NCBI GenBank assembly: GCA_949752735.1
Contig: OX457037.1
Span: 17,144,795 to 17,208,794, forward strand
DNA: 64,000 nucleotides
DNA from: Lumbricus terrestris
Taxonomy: Eukaryota > Annelida > Clitellata > Crassiclitellata > Lumbricidae
Direction of reading: 5' to 3'
The stretch's first letter is position 1. Each line of letters opens with the position of its first letter. The notes below the pieces were generated by a model. It made no database searches. It saw nothing but the letters and a program-made list of their open reading frames with translations, and had not been told where the DNA came from. The position numbers and the translations under genes were made by a program. Below are positions 1 to 10,137 of this stretch, in pieces.

Positions 1-1382
1 AGTTCCCAATCCAGGTGGGGAATAGATGACAATGCTCAAACCCACACACTCCTTGTTACCAGACGAAAGCTCAGCCGATCACTTACATTGGAACATGTCG
101 CATGTGGCACATTCATCTGCCTGAATGTTGTCCAAAGCATCTTTAATAAACTAAAATTACCTTAAAATAAGATTAAATCTTTCTATTCGGTTTAAGCCGC
201 TGCCCCTTGTATCAAATCATCTCATGTCATCCCATAGGTTCTTAACCGGTGTGTCGCGATAAATTAGAGTGTGGCGAATCGACCGGCAGTGTGTTGCGTA
301 GAAATTAATGGTACGTCGTTGGTTGGTGGGTCGCGAGGAATTGGTGCATCGTGAATTCTAACGGTATGGCCCGCTGCCACTGACGCGCTTACTTTAGCAA
401 TACCAGATTTGCCTATTCAGGCTGTGAAAATTCGTAGCAACGTATTAACTAGGTTGTTATATTTTTATGGAAGTCTGGGCCTCTAAGGCAACCATGCGCC
501 AAAGCAAATGAAACCTTTTGAAAACTTTTGCCTACAACAGTATAACAGCAGACTAACATTCGAATTGGACAAATTTAGACTTCGGTAAAGAGAGGATGCA
601 GAATCAGATTTGAAAGCAATGAGAAAGATGTCGATAAAGCTGCTTCAAATAGGACCAACAGCGTCGTGAATAGCATACGTTAACGATTTGCTGCTAGTTC
701 CAGTTAACCAACAGAGAAGGGACCGTAATAAGAGAGTACAAATCTGTTTTGTGCGTAAGGGGAACGATCACTAGGTCTACTTGAACTACGGATTTTATTT
801 TTATGACAGTAAGATGACCCAAAGACAAATCCAGAAGCAAATTCCAGTACTGCACCTAAGTTAGTCCAAAGTTGAGTAATACAATTATTATTATTATTAT
901 CTTCAAATAAATTTATTAGGCCTTAACAAAAACAATTATTTGTTACGCGCACAAGATCACCACGATATGTGAATCTGAGGCGCGGTTAGAAACGTCTTGG
1001 AATAGTAGAAATATAATATATATATATAATATATCAATTTAATTTCGAATTTTAGAATCATCAGTAACTAGAAGGCATTAAAAGTGAGCATTTTATTTCA
1101 TAAAAATGTTTTAATTTTTAGCGAATAAACTAGTTTAGGTTTAACATGTTAAAATTTCAACAATTTCAGATATTATGATTGCCAGGTATGTCGCCAAAAT
1201 TTTGTTTCAACTTTAGGTTTACCGTGTGTAAAAAAGATCAATTAAGAAACTCTTGGTTAAGAGACTGTAAGCGTTGTAAGTTGTTGAAATAAAATCAATA
1301 CCGAAAAAACATTAATTATTTCAAAAAAATAAAATTTGAAAGAAACAAGCACCGTGAGCAAATTGAACTCTTTGATTTTCAG
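1..1382 (+). other. End of intron 5 of gene A (partial UNC93A-like copy)
   Basis: The window opens inside an intron. This stretch aligns by eye with intron 5 of gene B (from about 15990) and gene C (from about 28465), and it ends in the same TTTTCAG acceptor before exon 6. It holds the retroposon-like tail at about 880-1005 that all the paralogs except E keep here, and no coding sequence. Exons 1-5 of gene A would lie upstream of the window. Confidence 0.8.
880..1005 (-). repeat. CR1/L2-type retroposon 3' tail in intron 5
   Basis: Read on the minus strand this is a CGCGCCTCAGATTCACA block, then GCGCGTAACAAAT, then A/T-rich sequence ending in a (TAA/ATT)n run. That is the layout of CR1/L2-type LINE and SINE 3' ends. 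Equivalent copies lie in intron 5 of gene B (about 17335-17435), gene C (about 29336-29466) and gene D (about 47315-47420), so the insertion predates the gene duplications. Only the tail remains; no reverse transcriptase is visible here. Confidence 0.5.
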
Positions 1383-1651
1383 CTATCTATGGAGTTCTAT
1401 TTTCCGATGATACGGAAGCCGCCTTCTCCAGCTTCCAGGTTTTCCAGTACGGTGGATTCATGATTGCATATTTTCTACAGCAGCTTTCTCTGCACGCGAG
1501 TCAAACTTCAGATCCTGACGTCGGTGCTCATTCTGGGTCTTACTCTTCTGTTCATCGTTATCTTCGGCTTCAGAAGAAACCTCGCAAAGCCACGCAGACA
1601 CTAAAGTCCATTAACAACGTTCTCACAACTAGGCTGAATTATATACCTTAA
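1383..1651 (+). pseudogene. UNC93A-like gene A, last exon with a +1 frameshift
   Basis: This exon is nearly identical to exon 6 of genes B-E, which encodes the last transmembrane hairpin and the short basic C-terminus. It carries one extra T in the T run at 1471-1474. The frame is correct up to the GGFMIAY segment, then shifts and reads a non-homologous tail of polar residues to a TAA at 1649-1651. The ancestral-frame stop (TAA at 1602-1604) is still present. The shift removes the final hydrophobic segment (the ILTSVLILGLTLLF type seen in B). It marks A as a pseudogene or a variant allele; a single-base sequencing or assembly error is the main alternative. The earlier exons are outside the window. 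Confidence 0.75.
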
Positions 1652-2154
1652 TGATCGGGCGGATGCAGACACGGAGTACGACAGGAAAATGCAATATGTC
1701 AAGCAGTCGATCTTAGCTTGTGCTGTATAAATCTGTCTAGAGAATATAAATAATGAGCTAGCCCTATCCATATATACAGGATGACTTTCGTAGGCAATTG
1801 GTGCAGCGAGCATGAATAAATACAAACTTGGCTTAGCATTGCGTTGTCTGACAACGTAGCCTATGCTGTTCATGGCAGTGGTCAACTGGTCATTGGACTA
1901 TGACTGCCTGGTCATAGTCTTCAATAGGAGACGAGAAACAAAAGTTTCTAAACTGCAACCCAAGTGCAAGACAGTCATGATGACGAAGATTTAGGAGCTT
2001 CGTATATTTTAGCCATGTGTATGTAACGTAACATTACAATGAATACAGTTATGTAGCTTTGGCTTTTAAATTGCTCCTAAAAATTCAATAGGACATAGTT
2101 TCAAGTGAATGCTATCTTTTCATCGTCTGTTATGTGAGGTAGGTTGAAATGATA
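1652..2154 (+). other. 3' UTR and 3' flank of gene A
   Basis: This is similar to the sequence after exon 6 of genes B-E (the AGGCAATTGGTGCA block). An AATAAA polyadenylation hexamer lies at 1815-1820. Nothing else is recognised before the hAT-like insertion at 2163. Confidence 0.55.
1815..1820 (+). promoter_or_regulatory. Polyadenylation signal candidate, gene A
   Basis: AATAAA lies about 210 nt after the ancestral-frame stop. The same position in genes B-E also has AATAAA. The conserved spacing is the main support. Confidence 0.5.
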
Positions 2155-2162
2155 ATATCCAG

Positions 2163-2608
2163 CATGGGCGAGACTTGATATAGAAGTTGGGAGGGACGAA
2201 GGAGTAGCGAAGGACGATTGCCGAGATGCGACGCGAGATTTTGGGCGGACGGCTGCGTCGAAGACGAAATATTTCATTTTCGCCGATTAAAATTTCTGAC
2301 GACTTTGTTAGTCATTTCGCTCAAATCTCCTGAAAACATACCATTTTCCCTCTCAAAAGAAGCTGGTGACCTTTTTCAGCGATAACCTTTTTCACTGGCA
2401 AAATAACTGATATTCTAGTCATTGTAGTCTTTTAGTCTTCTTTAGGCTACTTCTTGTCATCTTGCCAGAATTCACCTACAACCACGGTAAAATATTACAA
2501 CGCTATTTATGAATATTTATTTTCTTAGATATTGGGGAGACTGACCATGGACTTCATCATAAACATTGGAGGGGACCGTCCCCTGTCCTTCCTAAGTCTC
2601 CGCCCATG
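2163..2608. mobile_element. hAT-like non-autonomous element, CATGGGCG termini
   Basis: Ends are CATGGGCGAGACTT at the left and the inverse of CATGGGCGGAGACTTA at the right. The direct 8-bp flanks are identical: ATATCCAG at 2155-2162 and 2609-2616. An 8-bp target duplication is the hAT superfamily signature. No transposase frame is present. A second copy sits at the matching place downstream of gene D (50061-50492), so the insertion predates the duplication linking A and D. Confidence 0.75.
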
Positions 2609-2616
2609 ATATCCAG

Positions 2617-3557
2617 CAATGAGCGTGGTTAAAGTTGAACTATTGTTGATGACATGTCGAGCATTGTCTAATGCTGAAAAGTCATTTACGAAAAACAAAC
2701 AGAAGATGAGATATTGTGATATTCATATTTCATATTATTTTGTAGGCCTACCAATTAATTATCGATAGGCCCATAATTATATAATTTTCATGGTCAATTG
2801 CCTATATTGAGGTATAATTATTGACACAAATACCGAAGATCGAATAATTATGAGAAATAGCTCCCCATTTTTCGCTTGCTAAGACAATTGAAGTATGAAT
2901 TTATTTCTGTCTATAGTAGCCTATGAGTATTTTCTCCCCCACACATTCGGAACCTTTGCCCAACAAACATTTCACCACAGTCCATAATAATGTAACGCCT
3001 AAGTGAATTGGTCCATTTGAACTAAACATACAGGAATAAGTATAGTCGTTTCGGAGCATACGAAAACGAATTAATAATAATAATTACGACCATTTATATG
3101 GCGCCGTATCACGACGTGCGCCTGACAAAGCAGCTAACAAGTGGAATAAGCCATAGAGAACGAGTGCTTTTTCAGCATAGGCCTAAAGAAACTTATCCAA
3201 GTCCTCGCAAATGACTACGATGTTTTGTTGGCAAGACACTGTAACGACACATTTGATAGGCTGTTCAATGTTCATAATAACGTTCAGGCAGTGAAATGAC
3301 GTTCTTCGTGGACTGTTCATCAATCATCAACATGCAGTGAGTGCCAGTAAGTTAGTATGTAGATAAATATTAGGCCTATAATTATTTACACTCCATCAGC
3401 CCTCAACGAGCACTGACTGGCCAAACAGCAGCGACAATGATTGTTGTCTTTCAATAGGTGGCAGCTGCATATGTGAACAAATTTCTTCCTGCTAAGCAGC
3501 GATTTCAATATTTAACAAATTAATGTAGTCAAAATTCAATAACTGCTTTCGCGGATA
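2617..3557. other. Intergenic sequence, A-to-B spacer
   Basis: No gene seen. The segment is homologous to the 3' flanks of D (about 52145-53260) and E (about 61480-62390), including a block around ATATGGCGCCGTA. It represents array spacer rather than an insertion. Confidence 0.55.
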
Positions 3558-3561
3558 TATA

Positions 3562-5495
3562 TGTGGCGTCCGACCCTCCGCAGACAACGCTTGCGCCCCT
3601 TCTCTCTTGCCGTCGCCCGCAAGTGCCTCTGTATGACCGGGTCGGTCTTCCTCGGTGGCCCCTGCACCATCAAGAGTCTCTGACTGCCCAAGACCCGAGA
3701 GACCCGCGCTCTTACCAGGATTGCCTGGATCTCCCGAGTCGCTGTCGCCGGCGTGCGCGCCGTTATCACTTTTACTGACGGTCGAAGAAGAACCTGACAC
3801 CGACGCCTGCGACCGGGTGTGCAACGCCGTATCGTCGGACCCGCTCTCTGCCGAGTCCGCGGTCGCCGAGTAGGCGACGTCCTGAGATGGAGGATGGCCG
3901 ACTCCCAACACAGGGTCCGTTGTCCCACCGGCAGAGCGGCCTCGCCGGGCGCCACCCGTCTCGCCTTCGGTCTTTGTCTTCTTGCCCGTTGCGTCTTTAC
4001 TCTTGCGCACCATGCTGCACTTGGCGGCCACCGAACCCTCGCCACCAACGGGGACTACTGAGCGCGTTCCTTTACCCAGCAAACAAAGTGCCTGAAACCA
4101 TGACCATTCCAACGGCCCGAGGCCGAGGATGCGCCACGACCGTACTCTCATCTTCGGTGCCAATGAACTCCACGGAGAGACGCTCACGCTACCCACACAC
4201 CGCCGGGCAGAGTCTAGCTGAAGCCCGGGGAGCGATAGAGACCGGCAGCGGCCGAAACTCCCAACTCCACACACGTAGCCTGTCAACGGAACACGCGCCG
4301 CCGCCGTGTATCAATTACGCGGCGCGCTTCCCGAGTGCTCGCCTCACCCGTCCACCAGCCAACGGCAACAGCCGCCTTCACCGAGACCTGTCTTCTCGGA
4401 CGCTCGGAAGAGCGTCGTGGTGGATGCTGGTCTGTTTCGCGAAAACAGAGGAAAAAATAAAAGACCTGGCGGTCTTGGGGGAACAGGTATCGGGTAGCCC
4501 CGTCTCCGAAGAGACTTATTTATTGTCGTGTATTCTACTGGCGCCGTTCGCCCTTAACTCAACAGTTACGGACCTCAGGTAAAAACCCTCGATAACACTT
4601 GGTCTTTACTCTCAAAATTTACTCTGCTTCCCACGCTCCTAGTTTGCTAAGGCCACAAACTATCCTCTACCCGAGGGGAGCGACAACTCTCTACTGTACC
4701 AATAATAAACCTGAAGAACTTGGTGCCCCTGCTTTACTAATTCGGACGTATATCACCGACACGTCGGCTTCATGCGCACCCGTGGAGTCACCACTCTCCA
4801 CTCCAGAAAACCCGTAACCTTCACGTTACGCTCAAAGGACTCTCAACGATAGCCAAGACGGCAGGATCGTGAATGCAACACGTAGCTTCCCTTGCAGGTA
4901 GGAGCCCAACCCAACCCCTGCAGAATCCCTAACACGTGTAGCCAAACGGTAACCGGATACTTCACCAGGGGATTTCACCCTATACAACTGTAACACTTCC
5001 GCAGACCAACGGAGCTGCGGCGTCTCCGGCCTAGTAACCCGTACCCCTGAAACAGAAGATTGAACCCCGAGAGATCGATGACAGAGTGACGAACCCCGAC
5101 AGATCACTACCCGAGCTCTCACAACCGCGTATATCAGGATCGCCCAATTATGTTCGAATGGCCAATGCCAATCCTGTAGAGACAGTCGAACACAACCGAT
5201 TTAACTATGAACGAATTCACGAACACAGTACGTATGGAGTAGTCGGCAACTACTCCACGTTATAAGCAACGCACCGTGTGGCAGGCTTTATTCCACCGGC
5301 AACACTCTATACTTTGGCTTCAAAGCCCCAATCGGTCTTCCGTATAACAATGACCGAAACCTAAATTCAAACGAAACCAGTTTCAGATTCTTTTCTACCA
5401 AGCCAAATGGCTACCTAACGAGAGTCAGGGTTACTCCCGCTAGTTACCGGAAAATCATCTTTTACACGTAACTCTCTTGTGGCCCGTCCGCCACA
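3562..5495. mobile_element. LTR-like unit (solo LTR or LTR retrotransposon remnant), GC-rich
   Basis: The segment is bounded by TGTGGCG at the left and CGCCACA at the right, a 7-bp inverted terminus of the TG...CA type. It is flanked by a direct TATA (3558-3561 and 5496-5499). It is absent from the matching spacers before genes C and D, where flanking homology closes up, so it is an insertion private to this unit. Base composition (GC-rich, many CpG) is unlike everything around it. The minus strand has a long open frame (about 3492-4286), low in complexity and rich in Gly, Ser, Thr and charged residues; no reverse transcriptase, integrase or zinc knuckle is visible. AATAAA-type words occur on both strands near 4455 and 4520, so orientation is undecided. 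A 1.9-kb solo LTR is the simplest reading; a gutted element is possible. Confidence 0.55.
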
Positions 5496-5613
5496 TATAA
5501 AGGGCCAATTAAAGCCTCTACAGTCTACACGAATGTTGGAACGCCTAGTTACTTATTTCAGCTATATCCCTTGCACAAGCCTATTTAAACGCAAATTAAA
5601 TTATACAATTACG

Positions 5614-6323
5614 CGGGGGCGGTTACAGAAATCTTTGAAAGGGGGCAACATTTTCGGTGATCATTGGCAGAAAAAATCTGATGACCTTTTTCGTCATCAG
5701 TCATCTGGTCGATGTAATCTCTGCAAGCATTTGCTATGACCTCTCTAGTCTCTAGTCGTCGTAACCAGTGGCGTAGCCAGTTATTTTGTCATGGGGGGCA
5801 GTGGGGTGGCAGCTTAAAGTGATGGGGTGGCTACCGCTGGCAATTAAAGCGTGCATCGGCATCGGTATATTGCCATAGACTATGCATTTTTAGATTTTGG
5901 ATGTGTTACAGTATTGGACATAATACGCATGCAAGCCTCACTAGCTTGTCTGTCCCACAGTGCACTATAGTGGCCTGTCCCACTTTCCCATCACCCACCC
6001 TATAAGAAGTTGTACAGGAAGTTGCATAAAAAATAAAATAAGTCAGAAATTATATAACAATAACATTCTTTAATTCTTTATCACTCGTAACAAGTAAAAA
6101 GTAAAACAAACGCAGGGATTGGGGGGGGGCAGCTGGGGTGGCAGCCCTTTCATTTGGGGGGAGCGGCTGCCCCCCTCTGCCCCCCGTAGTTACGCCACTG
6201 GTCGTAACCTACTTTTCTCTCCCGCTGCATTGATTTAATGCTTGTTGAAATCAAATGGGGGCACGTCCTATGCACTTTTTAAATGGGAGGCCATGGCCGG
6301 ATTGTCCTCTGGATCCGCCTCTG
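5614..6323. mobile_element. hAT-like element with CAGRGGCGGATACAG termini, interrupted
   Basis: The left end reads CGGGGGCGGTTACAGAAAT and the right end is the inverse of CAGAGGCGGATCCAGAGG. Target duplication is CAATTACG (5606-5613 and 6324-6331). Shorter uninterrupted copies occupy the same site before gene C (19758-20039) and gene D (35085-35363), with flanks of the same word, so the insertion is older than the B/C/D units. Here it is split by a second insertion at 5766-6200. No intact protein is encoded. Confidence 0.75.
5766..6200. mobile_element. hAT-like MITE nested in the 5614-6323 element
   Basis: Ends are CAGTGGCGTAGCCAG and the inverse of CAGTGGCGTAACTAC. A perfect 8-bp duplication, GTCGTAAC, flanks it (5758-5765 and 6201-6208). 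The uninterrupted host sequence is visible in the copies before genes C and D, so this insertion is private to the B unit. The interior contains G-rich runs (GGGGGCAGCTGGGG type) near the right end. It encodes nothing recognisable. Confidence 0.8.
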
Positions 6324-6532
6324 CAATTACGTGGGTTTACTTGCTCAACTTGCAGAGCTGTCCATCTGGATTGACCTCTTTTCTTTATTACATCTGTCCA
6401 GTCAAACTTTGTTTCATAAACCTCTCAAGTCTTTTATTTCTTTCGCCGTGGCTGGGATGGGAGCGCCTATGATCAGATTTCCCGAAGGTCGCAGGGCGCT
6501 ATATAAATCCATAAAATGAATGAATGAATAAT
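6324..6532 (+). repeat. Dispersed repeat ending in a CR1/L2-like GCGCTATATAAAT tail
   Basis: This segment ends in GGGCGCTATATAAATCCATA followed by (ATGA)n. The same segment precedes gene D (about 35364-35575), and an inverse copy of the tail lies at about 41180-41235. The GCGCTATATAAAT-plus-short-repeat arrangement is typical of the 3' ends of CR1/L2-clade retroposons. No long frame of a known protein is seen. Confidence 0.45.
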
Positions 6533-6542
6533 GCTCAGCAGT

Positions 6543-7083
6543 TTTTCACGACAATTTGTCTACAGACAGTCTGACGAAAACGCGTCTACCGACAATTGGC
6601 CTAACGACAATTGGTCGACAGACGACTCGTATTGAGGAAATAGAAGCTGGATTAAAGAAAAAAGTTAAGTGGTTTCTAGCTTAAATGGAAGCTGGATTGA
6701 TAATTTTCATTCATATATTTCAACATGCATCCAGCTTCTACTTCAGATCTAAAATACCTTCTTTTTCTCGCTCGTTATTTTCGTCAATCGGGCTTTTATT
6801 TCAGATATAAAAAAAACCTCATCCAGCTTCCATCACTTAAGCATTTTTTGGATCAATCCAGCTTCTATTTCAGATATTGAAATACCATCATCCAGCTTCT
6901 ATTTCTCATGCGTTATTTTCGTCAATCCAGCTTCTATTTCACCTGTAAAAGAACCTTGACCCAGATTCCATTTCTCCTGCGGTTTTTCATCGATTCATCT
7001 TCCATTTCACCTGAAAAACTTTCATCCAGCTTCCATTTCTCAAGCGATAGACCGGTTGTCTGTAGACTGGTTGTGGTGACACG
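6543..7083. mobile_element. Mutator-like non-autonomous element with internal CCAGCTTCTATTTC repeats
   Basis: It is flanked by 10-bp direct repeats, GCTCAGCAGT (6533-6542) and GTTCAGCAGT (7084-7093). Ends are made of alternating words of the CGACAATTTGTC / CTACCGACAA type in opposite orientation. The interior contains about ten copies of TCCAGCTTCTATTTC, first on one strand and then the other. A related element with a perfect 10-bp duplication lies after gene D (48268-48854). A 9-11 bp duplication with long repetitive ends fits the Mutator superfamily; no MURA-type protein is present. Confidence 0.6.
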
Positions 7084-7093
7084 GTTCAGCAGT

Positions 7094-7298
7094 GAGTGTG
7101 ATTTAAATCTGAGTTGAGGCGATGACATAGTGAGCATTGTCTATCCTGAAAAGTGTTTTGAACTAAACAAACAGAGAATAAGAAATTTTTATCATAATAA
7201 TAACAACAATTGCTAAGAAGCGAAAGGCGACGGGTTTCGAGCCTCGGCGTCACTTTAGCTTTTTACGTGACCACCGATTCGTTTTCAGTAACCTATAG
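7094..7298. other. Spacer with a terminal remnant of the GTGACGC MITE family
   Basis: About 7210-7250 contains GCGACGGGTTTCGAGCC followed by GGCGTCAC. This matches one end of the 4-bp-TSD MITE described at 16564 and 52341. The same remnant stands before genes C (about 20640-20682) and D (about 35720-35760). Confidence 0.45.
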
Positions 7299-7476
7299 CA
7301 GTGCATAAAGTGTGGGGAAATAAGTGCCTGGACGCCCCTTACCTTTCCAAAAGAAGTGCCTGGACGCCCCTTACTTTACTAGGCTGTGCTGGCCAATAAG
7401 TGCCAGGACGGCATTCACATTTTAAAATAAGTGCATGGACGCCGTCCATGACAGTCCAGCCGCACTTTAAGCCCTG
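7299..7476. mobile_element. hAT MITE, CAGGGCTTAAAGTG family
   Basis: Ends are CAGTGCATAAAGTGTGG and the inverse of CAGGGCTTAAAGTGCGG. The 8-bp target duplication ACCTATAG is perfect (7291-7298 and 7477-7484). Inside are direct copies of AGTGCCTGGACGCCCCTTAC. A 168-bp relative lies in intron 2 of gene D (39950-40117). The site is empty before genes C and D. Confidence 0.8.
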
Positions 7477-7612
7477 ACCTATAGGAAGGGCCTACATGTA
7501 TATTACTATCATTCTTAAAACGAGCAGGTGGACAAGTAAAGAGTTATTTAAATGGAAGATTGGGCACGCTTTAGATATCGATAGGCTGTTTGTTTCAAAC
7601 AGTTGAACCAAT

Positions 7613-8262
7613 TATACGTGTGTAACGTCTCTGATCGCTTGGCTTGTTCGAGTTCTTGTTCAGAATGTAGAGGAACTAACTCTGGATGTTTTACAAGTTT
7701 AATGCTCGTTAATAATTCATTGTCTATGATAACGACTCTGATGACGATTAATTCTATGACAACGACGACCTCTAAAGCACAGACCTCCGCCCTTTGCTTG
7801 TTACATATTTAACGACACTGCCATATCGAAGATGATTAGTGTCGCCACGCCATTTAGGTCCCCGTGGACGGACCGTGCTAGTAATAGATTTTTTTAAATA
7901 TCTGAAATAGCCACCTTCGGGAATCGAGCCGTGACCCGCACGCTCTTTCACAGAGTGAATTGCGTACATACGCGCGGCCTTCGACCTTACCGGTGTAGCC
8001 AAGCGAGCTACCGTCTAGCCCCTTTTATACACTCTCCCTTAGCTCGCTTAGCTCTTTGTCCTATCGTGCCTTCCCCCAATTGGTCGCTAGCAACATTCCT
8101 GATCCGTTGCTAAGCGACTCATCTGCTCTTACACTTTCTGCCTCTATTCGGCCTGTATAGTCAGTCCGCTCTGTCTTTCTCTTTTTCTTTCTCTGTCTCT
8201 GTCTCTCTCTCTGTCTTATACACCCTCACCAATCTTGTGTGCTATGTCCTCCACTACACATG
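7613..8262. other. Insertion private to the B unit, carrying a SINE candidate
   Basis: In the C and D units the flanking sequences meet here, so about 650 bp were added in B. It contains the tRNA-like SINE candidate and a CT-rich stretch (about 8160-8220, CTCTGTCTCT type). Exact borders and target duplication could not be fixed. Confidence 0.45.
7800..8030 (-). repeat. tRNA-derived SINE candidate
   Basis: On the minus strand a box A-like GGTAGCTCGCTTGGCTACAC is followed about 80 nt later by a box B-like GGCTCGATTCCCGAAGG. That is the arrangement of an RNA polymerase III promoter in tRNA-derived SINEs. The tail near 7810-7850 (GGCAGTGTCGTTAA on the minus strand) is also found in intron 4 of genes B, C and D. 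It is not a functional tRNA gene: the spacing between the boxes is too long and no cloverleaf closes. Confidence 0.5.
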
Positions 8263-9371
8263 CAATTATCGATAATGTATATCTTGTGGTAAATTAGTGC
8301 TGTGTCACTGTGTGATGTCCTCAGACTTGTATTTGAAGTCAGTGCTATAAACAGGCGAGATAGCTATAGTCATTCTGCTAATCAGCAATTGAGCGAAGTC
8401 TATAACTTGAACTTTGGTTTTGGGCACATAATAGGCTATTATACGTAGCCTACATGTGGATCTGCTATCACTCCGCATGTGGTCAAATATAGTTTATTAT
8501 TATTCAGTGAGCAGCACTACGTAGGTCTATTCATGCACAATTACAGGTCATTGCGTAAGCTGTCGCGGATAAATATAATACGGAGGAATCTAAACGTCCT
8601 TGAAACATTCTTTGTAATTTTTCGTTAATTTCAAGACACGATATTTGAAACTAAAGACATAGATCAGGATTTATCATTGCGTTCGGGTTTCCGCCAGCTG
8701 TAAAGTGAACAATGTTGTAGAAAAGTAGTGGATGGTTGTTATTCCAATATAAGAAGAGATTGAACTTGAAGCTTGACGCCCAGCCCAATCTGTCCGCTTT
8801 ATGAAAGTCAGAACGCTAGTACACATTTTGTCAAAAATAATTTTAACTCAGGGACAGCAGGACCGGTAAAGCTACTGTGTAAATAGTGGAAGGGACGCGT
8901 AGTCTTTAGAGGAATACTTGCATTCTGTTATGATAGGTTGTGTAGTTCCAACTTTCCTTTCAGATCCTTAACAGGCGCCATGCAAAATATCTAGTACTTG
9001 TTCCATGTGTAGGCCTACATAGCTAAAGAAGCAGGTGCTGAAATGATGTCCTTTGGACCCGTGCATCAAACGATATTCTTTCTAATTCTTTTGAGAGCAC
9101 TACATCTTAAGCCACTTCAAACAGCACCGCGTAATGAGATCCTGATTTTGCGTTGAAATGATAGGTCTCTTGCATCATTGCTTATAATTACTCTGAAATT
9201 GGACTTGCAGTCAACCATGAGCCGCGGTCAGATACAGACACAGCTAGATATCTGATCGACATAAATATAGGCTAAATGAAATAGAAACGGTTTAGTCGCG
9301 GAAAACGGAATCGCCCACCCCTGTAGAATAAAAATATCATCGTGAAAAGCACGGACAATTATTTTGGGACA
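8263..9371 (+). promoter_or_regulatory. Conserved 5' flank of gene B
   Basis: About 1.1 kb upstream of the start codon is closely similar to the upstream regions of gene C (21237-22318), gene D (about 36013-37063) and, more distantly, gene E (53280-54996). The last 200 nt hold the most constant words, such as AGCTAGATATCTGATCGACA and the CATAAATA just after it, a possible TATA-like box. No upstream coding exon is visible. It probably contains the promoter and 5' UTR; the transcription start cannot be placed from sequence alone. Confidence 0.45.
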
Positions 9372-10137
9372 ATGTCTCTTAAAGTATTAGACGCCAATAA
9401 GATGCAAACGGAAGCAAAGAATACTCATGATAACTCAGAGGATACAAAAATTATGCAGAATATATCAGCCTCAGAAGATGTTCAGAAGACAGAAACGACT
9501 AACACCTCAAAAGATGAACAGTTGAAAGATATTGAGAATAACCCAGACCAATGGGATGCGTATACAGCAACAAAGACGGATCCGATGATCCGGAATGATG
9601 AAGAACCAACCGGAACTATTCCATCTACTCAGTCTATCTCTGAGGAAGAAACGACATCTGATTGCATTTGTCGCAGACGTCCGATTGATATTACAAAGCG
9701 ACAAATCCTGAAAAACGTGCTCCTCATATCTTTGGTCTTTCTCTTAAACTTCACAGCCTTCGGAGGTTTGGCGGCCCTTCAGAGCAGTTTACACATTCAG
9801 AAGGGCATGGGAGTCATCAACCTGGCAGTTTGCAGCATCATCATGGCTCTGTCCTGCCTCGCCCTGCCCAGGATCGTTATTCACCTGCTCGGCCATAAAT
9901 GGTGCATGTGCGTTTCTTTGACCGGGTTCTTGCTTTGGATGGTGGCAAATGGTTTTGGGGTCTGGGCCACGATGCTGCCGGCCAGTGTCATCCTCGGCTT
10001 CTGTGCGGCCACGCTTTGGACAGCCCTGTCGTCCTACCTAGCTATCTTGGCAAAACACTACGCCGTCAAGACCAGCCAAGATACGGCACCCGTGACGAGT
10101 CTGTTTTTCGGGATCTTCCAAGCAATTTACGTCTGCT
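9372..10137 (+). CDS. UNC93A: Gene B exon 1: acidic tail and first four membrane segments
   Basis: Encodes residues 1-255 plus one base. The exon ends in TGCT before a GTAAGC donor (phase 1). It holds the acidic tail, CICRRR, the GG(L)xALQSSLH segment, the GHKW turn between the second and third hydrophobic segments, and LWMVANGFGVWATMLPASV. Confidence 0.9.

Noticed and set aside
3563..4582. Several overlapping + strand frames in the GC-rich LTR-like unit
   Set aside because: High GC content removes stops in all frames. None shows a known domain, and the frames overlap one another on both strands.
6640..7050. CRISPR-like array of CCAGCTTCTATTTC repeats
   Set aside because: The repeats switch strand, vary in sequence and spacing, and lie inside a transposon-like unit in a eukaryotic genome; no cas genes.
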